From assembly GCA_022768545.1 (NCBI GenBank), contig JALELV010000058.1, positions 1 to 47,627 of the forward strand: DNA of 47,627 bases. Direction: 5' to 3'. The notes beneath the pieces are model-generated. The model worked only from the letters and a program-made list of their open reading frames with translations. It searched no databases and was not told the origin of the DNA. The translations under genes were made by a program, and so were the position numbers. The DNA comes from Oscillospiraceae bacterium. Its GTDB lineage: Bacteria > Bacillota > Clostridia > Oscillospirales > Ruminococcaceae. Within the stretch, counting starts at the first letter, position 1, and each line of letters begins with the position of its first letter. Shown in pieces: positions 25,316-32,838 of this stretch.

Positions 25316-25984
25316 TTATACGGGGGGCGTATCCGGGACGGTATCCCAGAGAAAGCGGTACCCCACGCCGCGCAGGGTGACAAGGGAACGGCCGTGGGGG
25401 CCAAGCTTGCGGCGCAGGTTTCGGATATAGGTGTCGATCAGGCGGTCATCGGCTTCGCCGTCCCAGAGGTGGTCGAGGATCTGCCCACGGGTGAGCACCT
25501 GAGAATGATTTTGGGCGAAATAGTAGAGGAGGTCAAATTCCTTGGGGGTAAGGGCCATCGGCCGGCCGTCCAAAAGAGCGCTGTGGCGGCGGCTGTCAAT
25601 GGAAAACCCGGGAAATGAGATCTCATCCAGGCTGCTGCGGTGCCGGCGGAGCGCCACCTGCACCCGCGCCTGAAGCACCTCGGGCTCGCAGCCGGAAAGG
25701 TAATCCTCCGCTCCGGCAAGCAGGCAGGCGGCTTCCGGGCTTCTCTGTCCGTCGGGGGCAAGGATGATCACCGGCGTCTCGGTCAGCTCACGAAGCTTCA
25801 AAAAGACAGACAGGGCGGCGGTGCTCTCGGCCTCCAGAAGGATCAGGGAGAAGGGCGCCGCTCCTGTTTTGAGAAGAGGCTCCGCCTCCCTCCAGGAGGG
25901 CACGGGAACCAGGGAATACCCCTGGCGGAGGAGAAGATGGCAGAGAGAAGTATTTTTGCCGATAAAAAGCAGGCGGGAAACCAA
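25316..25984 (-). CDS. OmpR-type regulator with a degenerate receiver domain
   Basis: This 222-residue protein has a receiver-like N-terminal domain (about 1-118) and an intact winged-helix DNA-binding domain (about 125-218; ALTPKEFDLLYYFAQN, RLIDTYIRNLRRKLG and TLRGVGYRFLW). The receiver has lost the phosphorylation residues: the acidic pair after the first strand is replaced by LLFIGKN, the acceptor Asp is Glu51 in LILLEAES, and the usual Lys-Pro is absent. It therefore cannot be a normal phospho-switch; Glu51 might mimic the phosphorylated state. There is no histidine kinase next to it. It is divergent from the surface-protein pair and convergent with the liv operon. A role in controlling the surface genes is inference. 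Confidence 0.88.
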   Translation of the reverse strand: MVSRLLFIGKNTSLCHLLLRQGYSLVPVPSWREAEPLLKTGAAPFSLILLEAESTAALSVFLKLRELTETPVIILAPDGQRSPEAACLLAGAEDYLSGCEPEVLQARVQVALRRHRSSLDEISFPGFSIDSRRHSALLDGRPMALTPKEFDLLYYFAQNHSQVLTRGQILDHLWDGEADDRLIDTYIRNLRRKLGPHGRSLVTLRGVGYRFLWDTVPDTPPV

Positions 25985-26299
25985 AGGACATCCTCCTTTT
26001 CCTGTACTGATCCTTTTCCAGCTTAGTACAGAAAGATGAAACAGCTGATAAGGGATTATGAATAAGAATTAAAAACAGGTGAACACAGAATGAAGAAAAA
26101 GCGCTTGAAATAAAAAAACCGGCGGATATCACCCAGTTTCCTCCAAAGCTTCAGACAGAAGTCACAGGGCCTCCCGAAAAGCTCCAGATTGACCTGTAAA
26201 ATAATACTTGACCGGAACCCCGGACGGGATGGAGGGAGAGACCAGAGCCGTTAAAGGGAGCCGGAGCACTTTTTTAAAATTTGAAGGAGGAAACGCACC
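25985..26299. other. Divergent intergenic region before surface protein A
   Basis: No gene is supported. It carries the minus-strand ribosome binding site of the regulator, AT-rich sequence near 26040-26110 that could hold promoters in either direction, and at 26182-26216 a leader segment that is repeated upstream of surface protein B. Confidence 0.5.
26182..26216 (+). repeat. Leader repeat, copy 1
   Basis: This segment begins tccagattgacc, contains a TAAAAT that could be a -10 element and ends gccggaa-like (gaccggaa). It aligns with 27613-27648 and lies about 85-118 bases before surface protein A. Confidence 0.6.
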
Positions 26300-27376
26300 G
26301 TGAAAAACAGCAGAAAACTGGTGGCCGGGGTTTTAGCCGCCTCCATGTGTGCCGGAATGTCCTCGGTGGCTTTTGCCGAGGACAACAGCAGCAGCTACAC
26401 CGATACCGAGGGCGTGCAGGATATCGAGCTCACCTTTACCATGGTAGATGACCTTGATCCCGAGGACCTGAAGGCTTCCATCAGCTGGGACGAGGGGAAA
26501 ACCTATTATGACGCAGTGGACATTGATGACGATGGCGTCGGCAATATCGTGGTTACCGTCTCTTTCAGCGATTATTTTGGCACCGATGATCTGGATATCG
26601 ATTTTGACCTGACCCTGAAAAAGGGCAGCACCTCCAAATATTTTTCGGAAGTTACCCTGACTGACGCGCCTGCGGCCGGCAACTGGGATGTTGCAGAGGA
26701 TGACCAGAACACCTCCGGCAACTGCAAGACTGTCAATGTCACCGGAACATTCGGCTGGGGCTGGATCGACAGCGATGCTGAGGACAGCGACGACGCGGAG
26801 CTCACCGTTGGTGAGGGAAGCGTGGTTTTTGACGACGATGACATCACCTTCGGCACCTTTATCTTCGATGACATGGATGAGGTGGAATATGCCGTCAAAA
26901 TGAGCAAGCAGGATGCCGTCAACATGTATGTGGACAGCAAGGTGACCGATGAGATCAAGTCCATTATGAAAAAATACGAGGATGCCGACATCTCCGTTTT
27001 GAACTTCAAGGGTGCACCTGAGTTCGACTTCACCGGCACCCTGACCTACTATGTGGAGGACGAGGATACCGAGTACTTCTTCTATCAGGTCAAGAATGGA
27101 AAGATCGCCGAGACCGCCGCGAAATACGACGATGACGACGCCTGTTTTACCCTGAAGACCCGTGCCCTCGGTACCTATATCATCTCCGACACCGAGCTGG
27201 ACCCCACAGCCGACGGCGATGACGCCGAAGATACTGATACCGACACCGATACCACCGCAGATACGGAGGATAAAGAAAACCCGGAGACCGGCGATGTGAA
27301 CTTCGTCAATGCCGCTGTTGCTTTGGGTGCTGTTTCGCTGGTGGCTGCCGGCGCGGTAGCCGTGAAAAAGAAATAA
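26300..27376 (+). CDS. Acidic cell-surface protein A with NPETG sorting signal
   Basis: This 358-residue protein has a signal peptide (cleavage likely after AFA, about residue 26), a very acidic beta-rich body, an Asp/Thr-rich linker (about 305-325) and an end with NPETG, a hydrophobic stretch and KKK. That end is the layout of a sortase substrate, with N in place of L of the usual LPxTG. The body is about two-thirds identical by eye to surface protein B; the strongest match runs from MSKQDAVNMY through TRALGTYIISDTE. I recognise no known catalytic or binding domain. The Asp-rich repeats of DDDD type could bind calcium, which is speculation. It is followed by its own terminator. No sortase gene is in the window. 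Confidence 0.88.
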   Translation: MKNSRKLVAGVLAASMCAGMSSVAFAEDNSSSYTDTEGVQDIELTFTMVDDLDPEDLKASISWDEGKTYYDAVDIDDDGVGNIVVTVSFSDYFGTDDLDIDFDLTLKKGSTSKYFSEVTLTDAPAAGNWDVAEDDQNTSGNCKTVNVTGTFGWGWIDSDAEDSDDAELTVGEGSVVFDDDDITFGTFIFDDMDEVEYAVKMSKQDAVNMYVDSKVTDEIKSIMKKYEDADISVLNFKGAPEFDFTGTLTYYVEDEDTEYFFYQVKNGKIAETAAKYDDDDACFTLKTRALGTYIISDTELDPTADGDDAEDTDTDTDTTADTEDKENPETGDVNFVNAAVALGAVSLVAAGAVAVKKK

Positions 27377-27403
27377 AACAGGAAGATCCTTACGGTCTCT
27401 CCC

Positions 27404-27438
27404 CAAAAGGGGCTTCGCGTAGCGCGAAGCCCCTTTTG
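27404..27438 (+). terminator. Intrinsic terminator of surface protein A
   Basis: A perfect 16-bp stem with loop TAG; the outer arm ends carry four A and four T bases that form the T tract on both strands. Confidence 0.8.
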
Positions 27439-27612
27439 CCGCTTGGTCCATGTGCGGAAAAGGCAGAGGGCGCGGGCGGCATATACGGCGGTCAGAGCCT
27501 TTTTAAACGGCTTTCTGCCGAAGGGCTGTTCAAAACACCATAAAACACAATAAAAAAATAAGAAAAACTGCAAAGATTGTTCCCGAAAAAGCCGAAGATT
27601 TTCCAGATAAAA

Positions 27613-27648
27613 TCCAGATTCATCCATAAAATGAAAACCAAGCCGGAA
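27613..27648 (+). repeat. Leader repeat, copy 2
   Basis: This segment begins tccagattcatcc, has TAAAAT at the same offset as copy 1 and ends agccggaa. It lies about 66-101 bases before surface protein B. Confidence 0.6.
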
Positions 27649-27713
27649 GAGGCGGGAACAGAGGAGAGACTGGGAACGCCTCCGGATAAAATTGTTATAG
27701 GAGGAATTACACA

Positions 27714-28769
27714 ATGAATGCAAAAAAAGCAATGGCAGCTGTTTTGGCCGCCACTATGTGTGCGGGTATGTCTTCCGTGGCTTTTGCCAAGAACAACGCC
27801 GCGGACTACACCGATACCAAGGGCGTGGATGACGTTGTCCTCACCTTTGAGATGGAGAATCCGGATCTTGAAGCCGATGACCTGAAAGCTTCCATCAGCT
27901 GGAAGGACGGAAAAGCCTATTTTGATTCCGTTGATATCGACGATACTTCCGACGGCAAGATCGAGGTGACCGTATCTTTTAAGGATTATTATGGAAATGA
28001 GGATCTGGACATCGATTTTGACCTGGTCCTGAAAAAAGGCAGCACCAATAAATATTGGAAATCTGTCGAGGTAGAGGGCCCTGCAAACGGAGGCTTTAAA
28101 AAAGCCGAGAAGGATGGAAAAACCGGTAATGAGGGAACGGTATACAAAACGGCAAACATCACCGGTACCTTTGGATGGGGCTGGATCAATAGCGATGGTG
28201 AGACGGATGACGCTGACCTGGAGGTAAACGACAACGCCGCGATCTTTGACGATGACGACGTCACCTTTGCCACTTTTACCTGGGACACCCTGGACGAGCT
28301 GGAGTATGCCGTTAAGATGAGCAAACAGGATGCCGTCAACATGTATGTGGATACCAAGGCCACCGATGAGATTAAGGCTATTATGAAGAAATACGAGGAT
28401 GCCGATGTCTCTGTGGTCAACTTCAAAGGCCGCCCCGATTTTGACTTTACCGGCACTCTGACCTACTATGTGGAGGACGAGGATACCGAGTACTTCTTCT
28501 ATGAGGTGAAGGACGGCAAGCCCGTTAAGACCGCCGCGAAATACGACGATGAGGATGCCTGCTTTACCCTGAAGACCCGTGCCCTTGGCACCTATATCAT
28601 CTCCGATACCGAGATGGACGCCGACGACTTTGCTTCCAATGGCGACGACAAGACCGACACCGACGATAAAAAGAACCCCGAGACCGGCTCTGTTGATTTT
28701 GTCAATGCGGCCGTGGCGCTGGGGGCCGTTTCTCTGGTAGCTGCCGCCGCGGTTGCCCTGAAGAAATAA
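27714..28769 (+). CDS. Acidic cell-surface protein B with NPETG sorting signal
   Basis: This 351-residue paralogue of surface protein A has a signal peptide (cleavage near AFA), the same acidic body, a shorter Asp/Lys linker and the same end: NPETG, the hydrophobic stretch FVNAAVALGAVSLVAA and KK. It differs from A mainly in the region around residues 105-175, where B is rich in lysine, and in the linker, while the segment from MSKQDAVNMY onward is nearly identical. This suggests a fairly recent tandem duplication, with the outer region free to change. AGGAGG precedes ATG 27714. The function is not recognised. Confidence 0.88.
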   Translation: MNAKKAMAAVLAATMCAGMSSVAFAKNNAADYTDTKGVDDVVLTFEMENPDLEADDLKASISWKDGKAYFDSVDIDDTSDGKIEVTVSFKDYYGNEDLDIDFDLVLKKGSTNKYWKSVEVEGPANGGFKKAEKDGKTGNEGTVYKTANITGTFGWGWINSDGETDDADLEVNDNAAIFDDDDVTFATFTWDTLDELEYAVKMSKQDAVNMYVDTKATDEIKAIMKKYEDADVSVVNFKGRPDFDFTGTLTYYVEDEDTEYFFYEVKDGKPVKTAAKYDDEDACFTLKTRALGTYIISDTEMDADDFASNGDDKTDTDDKKNPETGSVDFVNAAVALGAVSLVAAAAVALKK

Positions 28770-28804
28770 CAGATATTCCCGGTAAAAATTTAATTCTCTC
28801 TCAA

Positions 28805-28835
28805 AAAATGCCTGCGGAATGCCGCGGGCATTTTT
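28805..28835 (+). terminator. Intrinsic terminator of surface protein B
   Basis: The arms aaaatgcctgcgg and ccgcgggcatttt (13 bp, one G-U pair) enclose loop AATG and are followed by T5. Confidence 0.85.
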
Positions 28836-28976
28836 GACGGGAAAGGCAGTGTGAAAAAAGACAAAAATACTTAATACTTTTTAATGGAACCATCATATGG
28901 GAATCATATTTTGAGATTATACTAAAAACAGGGCAGAGGCTTGTGCGTCTGTGCTTTCTCCTAAAATTTTATTCTC

Positions 28977-29015
28977 TCACAAAAGAGGCCTGTGGAATGC
29001 AGGCCTCTTTTGTGA
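28977..29015 (+). terminator. Second, related terminator with no gene in front of it
   Basis: A perfect 16-bp stem (28977-28992 and 29000-29015). Its left flank and loop repeat the first terminator: both have an attctctc stretch, then caaaa, gcctg, ggaatg. Confidence 0.75.
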
Positions 29016-29049
29016 GGAAAGAAACGAAAGGGAAATTTTTTTAAAGATC

Positions 29050-29082
29050 TCTCATAAACTTCTCATGATTTTATGCTAAAAT
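29050..29082 (+). promoter_or_regulatory. Direct repeats and promoter of the two-component system
   Basis: TCTCATAAACT (29050-29060) and TCTCATGATTT (29061-29071) are 11-bp direct repeats of the type bound by OmpR/PhoB regulators. They cover the -35 region of an extended -10 promoter, TGC followed by TAAAAT (29077-29082). Confidence 0.6.
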
Positions 29083-29135
29083 AAACAGAAACCATAGAAA
29101 AAGTGACGGAGAACTGGGGAAGGGTGTTTATTTCC

Positions 29136-29828
29136 TTGACAAAAATACTGATCGCTGACGATGACCTGGAAATAGGGGAGCTTTTGGCAGACGCCGTTCG
29201 GGACGAGGGCTGGGAGCCGGTGGTATGCAAAAACGGCGCGGAGGCGTACCAGAGGGTACTTGCAAAGGAAAGCTTTGACCTGGTGATTCTGGATATCATG
29301 ATGCCGGGAATGGACGGATTGGAGCTATGCCGGAGAATACGGGACCAGGTGCTCTGCCCCATTTTGTTTTTAAGCGCAAAGGCACAGACCTTTGACACCA
29401 TGTTGGGGCTGGAGATGGGGGCGGACGACTATATCGCAAAGCCCTTTGTCGTGGAAGAGCTGATGGCCCGTATCCGGGCCCATCTCAGGCGGGAGCAGCG
29501 CCGGGAGCGCCGGGACGGGAACCGGGTGCTGCGCCTGGGAGACCTGGAGCTTCACCGGGACAGCTTTGAAGCTTTCAAGGCAGGGGCCCCGGTGGAGCTT
29601 TCTCCCAGGGAGTTTCAGCTTCTGTGGTACCTGATGGAAAACGTAAACCGGGTGCTCACCAAGGAACAGATCTTTCACACGGTGTGGGGTATGGAGTACG
29701 GCGACATTGGCACAGTGGCCGTAAATATCAAAAACCTCCGGGACAAAATAGACCCGGACAACCGTTATATCAAAACCGTATGGGGCGTGGGGTACAAGCT
29801 GGTCAGGCCCGTGGAGCAGGAACTGTGA
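29136..29828 (+). CDS. OmpR-family response regulator
   Basis: This regulator of about 230 residues has a complete receiver (acidic cluster in ILIADDD, phospho-acceptor Asp53 in LVILDIMMPGMDG, Ser/Lys in LFLSAKA and YIAKPF) and an OmpR winged-helix domain (LSPREFQLLWYLMEN through VWGVGYKLV). I prefer the TTG at 29136, which gives the usual N-terminus MTKILIADDD, though it lies 11 bases after GGAAGGG; a GTG at 29124 and one at 29103 are alternatives. The stop overlaps the kinase start as GTGA. Direct repeats before the gene suggest autoregulation. Confidence 0.93.
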   Translation: MTKILIADDDLEIGELLADAVRDEGWEPVVCKNGAEAYQRVLAKESFDLVILDIMMPGMDGLELCRRIRDQVLCPILFLSAKAQTFDTMLGLEMGADDYIAKPFVVEELMARIRAHLRREQRRERRDGNRVLRLGDLELHRDSFEAFKAGAPVELSPREFQLLWYLMENVNRVLTKEQIFHTVWGMEYGDIGTVAVNIKNLRDKIDPDNRYIKTVWGVGYKLVRPVEQEL

Positions 29829-31117
29829 AGGTACGGGGAAAGCTGATTTTACTGGTGTGCCTGTTCCTGATCGTACATGTGACCACTGTCATGAGCTACT
29901 ATGTCACGGTGCTTGCCATCCGCCCCATCGACCAGCTGGAACAGGACGGGCAGGCGCTTTCCGCCGATGTGACGGAGCTTGCGAAGAAGATCGAAGCCCA
30001 GGGGGAGTACGAGGCTCTGCTGCGGGCGGCGTCCGGCCAAAGCCGGGAATACCGGGTGGAAAACCTCCAGGGCGGCCTGGTTTTTACCGCTTCCGCCGCC
30101 CGGGAGGCGGGCCGCGCCGTTTTGCAGCTTACAGAAGCACAGGCCTTTTCTTTAAACGGTCAAAGCTACCTGCTGCGGGGGACCGAATATATCACCGCCG
30201 GGAGAATATCGCAAAACAACCCAGCGAAGAGGGCAGTGCAGGCGCAGCTTATTTTGAGCGCAGTGCTGCTGTCGCTGTTCAGTTTTCTGTTTTACCGGCT
30301 GTACCTGCGTCCGATCGAACGGATGCAGCGGGAAATCGAGGAGTTTAAAAGGGGGAAGCTTCCCGGCCATACGCAAAGGCGGGATGAGCTGGGAAAGCTT
30401 CAGAACGCTTTGTCGGTGCTTGCGGAGGACCTGAAAAAGGAGGAACAGGCACAGACGCGCATTGTGGCCTCCCTCTCCCACGATATCAAAACGCCGCTCA
30501 CCTCGCTTCTGGGGTATACCGAGCAGCTGCAGCGGCCGGATCTTTCCAGAGAACGCCAGATCAAATACGCGCGGATCGTTCACGAAAAATCTTTGGCTAT
30601 CGAGGAGTTGGTGAGGGAATTTGACGATTATATGGGCGTCAAGCTGGACAAACAGCCGGACCTTCAGAACATATCGGTGAAGGAATTTCTCTGCGCTGTG
30701 CGGAGGGATTTTGCCGGTGAGCTTGAGCTGGAGGGAGTCCGTTTTTCCCTTTTAGGGGAGGAGACAGAGGGCGCGGTGGCGGTGGATATGGCTAAAATGC
30801 GCCGGGTATTCGGCAACCTGATCGGCAACAGTGTAAAGCACTCCGGCGCACAGCGCCCGCTGGAGATTTGTGTTTCTGTCTGTGCAAAAGACGGCGGATT
30901 TACCTTTCGGGTGGCCGACAACGGCAGGGGTGTGCCCACGGGGGAGCGGGACCGGGTGTTTGAGCTGTTTTATACCTCCGACCCGGGGCGCCAGGTGGCG
31001 GGCCTGGGGCTTCCCATTTGCCGGAGCATTGTGGAGAGCCACGGCGGCGAGATGTGGGGGGAAGAGACCCCCGGCGGCGGATTTACCGCGGCGTTTTCCC
31101 TGCCGTGCGCCCGGTAG
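29825..31117 (+). CDS. Sensor histidine kinase
   Basis: This 430-residue membrane kinase is the partner of the response regulator in front of it. It has a first membrane segment (about residues 6-28), an outside sensor part of about 105 residues, a second membrane segment near 137-158, a HAMP linker, the dimerisation domain with the phospho-acceptor His219 in SLSHDIKTPLTS, and the ATPase domain with RRVFGNLIGNSVKHS (N box), VADNGRGVP (G1) and VAGLGLPICRSIVESHGG (G2). It starts at GTG 29825, overlapping the regulator stop. The signal is unknown; the neighbouring surface proteins and the MATE exporter are possible targets. Confidence 0.94.
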   Translation: MKVRGKLILLVCLFLIVHVTTVMSYYVTVLAIRPIDQLEQDGQALSADVTELAKKIEAQGEYEALLRAASGQSREYRVENLQGGLVFTASAAREAGRAVLQLTEAQAFSLNGQSYLLRGTEYITAGRISQNNPAKRAVQAQLILSAVLLSLFSFLFYRLYLRPIERMQREIEEFKRGKLPGHTQRRDELGKLQNALSVLAEDLKKEEQAQTRIVASLSHDIKTPLTSLLGYTEQLQRPDLSRERQIKYARIVHEKSLAIEELVREFDDYMGVKLDKQPDLQNISVKEFLCAVRRDFAGELELEGVRFSLLGEETEGAVAVDMAKMRRVFGNLIGNSVKHSGAQRPLEICVSVCAKDGGFTFRVADNGRGVPTGERDRVFELFYTSDPGRQVAGLGLPICRSIVESHGGEMWGEETPGGGFTAAFSLPCAR

Positions 31118-31131
31118 GAACAGTGCCGATA

Positions 31132-31183
31132 CGGCAAAAGCGCTCCCGGCGGGAACAACATCCTGCCGGGAGCGCTTTTGCCG
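31132..31183. terminator. Bidirectional hairpin terminator
   Basis: Perfect 19-bp arms (31132-31150 and 31165-31183) around a 14-base loop, with internal A4/T4 runs, lie between the kinase gene and the convergent MATE gene. Confidence 0.75.
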
Positions 31184-31215
31184 GTTTGAGGGGCATGGGG
31201 GAAGGGAATATCCGG

Positions 31216-32556
31216 TCAGATGAGCTTTTTCTGCTGCCATTTGTTCCCACAGATGCGGGCGATGAACAGAATAGCCCGGAAGATCCAGTCGATGACCATG
31301 GCGATCCAGACACCCAGGACCCCGAGGTCGAACATCGCGGTGATCAGGTAGCTGAACCCGATGCGGAAGACCCACATGGAGAGGATGGAAACGCCCATGG
31401 TGAATTTGACATCCCCCGCGGCGCGCAGGCCGTTGGGAAGGGTAAAGGCCGACGGCCAGATGACGGCACAGGAGATGCTGTAGAAGATCATCAGCTCCCG
31501 GGCGATCCCGGCCGCCTCCGGGGAAAGGCCGAAAATGCCGAGAATGGGGTTTACAAAGATGAGAACTCCGGCGTTCAGGACCGCCATCATGGCATAGGCG
31601 GCCCCGGTGAGGCGGAAGGCGTATTTCCTGGCCTGGGCGTATTGGCCCGCTCCCACGCACTGGCCTACCACCGTGATGAGGGCAAGGCCGATGGCGGAGC
31701 CGGGAATATCGCTCATGGCGGAGGTCTGGTTGGCCACGGCGTTGGCGGCGATAGCCGCGGTGCCAAAGGTGGTGATCAGGCTCTGAACAAGGATCTTCCC
31801 CACGTTGAACAGCCCGTTTTCCAGCCCGGTGGGAATACCGATGCTGAGGATGCTGCGGATCATGGAGAAGTTTGGCCGCCAGCGCAGATAGGAATCGATG
31901 TAGATCAGGTGGGTACGCCGGCGCAGCAGGGCCAGCACGATGGCCGCGCAGAGCGTGCGGGAAAACAGGGTAGCCGCGGCGGCTCCCAGCACTCCCAGCC
32001 GAAAGCCATAGATGAGTACGGCGTTGATGACGATATTGCTTGCGCACATGAGGGCGGAGGTGAACATGGGTATTTTAGAGTTCCCCATAGAGCGAAACAG
32101 TGCGGTGCCGGCGTTGTAGAGGGCGATACCGGGGTAGGAAAAGGCGGTGATCAGAAAGTAGGTATGGGCGTTTTGCAGGACAGCCTCCTCCGCCTGCCCA
32201 TAAAGCCCGCGCAGAATGGGGCGCTGCCCCAGAACGCAGACAAGCATGACCAGGGCGGAGAGCGCAAAGGTGACCAAAAGCAGCTGCTTGGCGGCCCGGC
32301 GCCCGTTTTCCAGATCCTCCCGGCCGATGTACTGGGCCGATACGATGGAGCCGCCCGTGGCCAGAGCGGCAAAGACGCTGAGGATCAGCATATTGATGGT
32401 GTCCACCAGGGAAACGCCGGAAACGGCGGCTTCCCCCGCGAAGGCCACCATCAGCACATCCGCCATGCCCAAAGTGGCGGAGAGAAGCTGCTCGACGATA
32501 AGGGGAATGACCAGTTTTACCAGGTCTCTGCGGCCAAACATCACGGCGGCATCCAT
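31216..32556 (-). CDS. MATE family efflux transporter
   Basis: This 446-residue protein has twelve predicted membrane segments and the MATE layout of two similar halves. The N-terminal half carries KLVIPLIVEQLLSATLGMADVLMVA and the second ALITVVGQCVGAGQYAQARKY. MATE proteins exchange Na+ or H+ for drugs, flavins or small metabolites; substrate is unknown. It is convergent with the two-component system and divergent from the SIS-domain gene, with about 280 bases between the starts. Length and topology are typical of the family's clostridial branch. Confidence 0.94.
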   Translation of the reverse strand: MDAAVMFGRRDLVKLVIPLIVEQLLSATLGMADVLMVAFAGEAAVSGVSLVDTINMLILSVFAALATGGSIVSAQYIGREDLENGRRAAKQLLLVTFALSALVMLVCVLGQRPILRGLYGQAEEAVLQNAHTYFLITAFSYPGIALYNAGTALFRSMGNSKIPMFTSALMCASNIVINAVLIYGFRLGVLGAAAATLFSRTLCAAIVLALLRRRTHLIYIDSYLRWRPNFSMIRSILSIGIPTGLENGLFNVGKILVQSLITTFGTAAIAANAVANQTSAMSDIPGSAIGLALITVVGQCVGAGQYAQARKYAFRLTGAAYAMMAVLNAGVLIFVNPILGIFGLSPEAAGIARELMIFYSISCAVIWPSAFTLPNGLRAAGDVKFTMGVSILSMWVFRIGFSYLITAMFDLGVLGVWIAMVIDWIFRAILFIARICGNKWQQKKLI

Positions 32557-32731
32557 CCTTTACCAAAAATTCACCTCTATTCTGCGCTAAATTTACATTG
32601 CTTGCAAGAGGGTGGGGTGGAAATCTCCCTTTTGTCCGGAAAAACATCCCACCGGAGCGGGGGAATTATCGGAAATGATAGCGCCGCCTCTGCGAGAAAG
32701 GCCGGATGTCGGGAATTTTAACTTGTACCAT

Positions 32732-32761
32732 ATTGTATTACCTCGGCGCATATGATACAAT
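32732..32761 (+). promoter_or_regulatory. Promoter with overlapping inverted repeat before the SIS gene
   Basis: TTGTAT (32733-32738) and TACAAT (32756-32761) are spaced by 17 nt. The same bases form an inverted repeat, ATTGTAT and ATACAAT, with a 16-base spacer, so a repressor bound here would cover both promoter elements. Confidence 0.6.
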
Positions 32762-32838
32762 AAATGCAAAACAAGCGGCGGAGCCGCTGCGGTAAGGGCG
32801 TTTTGCTTTTATGATAAAACAATGAGGAGGAATTTGAA

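Larger units (their letters stand above)
27377..27713. other. Interval between surface proteins A and B
   Basis: No gene is supported. It holds a strong terminator (27404-27438), a GC-rich stretch, an A-rich block (27541-27570) and the second copy of the leader repeat. Confidence 0.55.
28770..29135. other. Interval with two related terminators
   Basis: No intact gene is supported. Two similar terminator segments (28805-28835 and 28977-29015) enclose about 120 bases with no open frame, and are followed by direct repeats and the promoter of the two-component system. Confidence 0.55.

Noticed and set aside
26300-28769. CRISPR or other short regular repeats
   Set aside because: The repeats here come from two paralogous genes, not from regularly spaced short units; no array was seen anywhere in the window.
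29624-29825. A longer kinase starting at 29624
   Set aside because: The extension would lie entirely inside the response regulator in another frame; the GTG at 29825 overlaps the regulator stop and directly precedes the first membrane segment.
31018-32721. A 567-codon open frame on the plus strand
   Set aside because: It covers the kinase 3' end, a terminator and the antisense of the MATE gene, and is low-complexity, rich in Gly, Asp and Gln.
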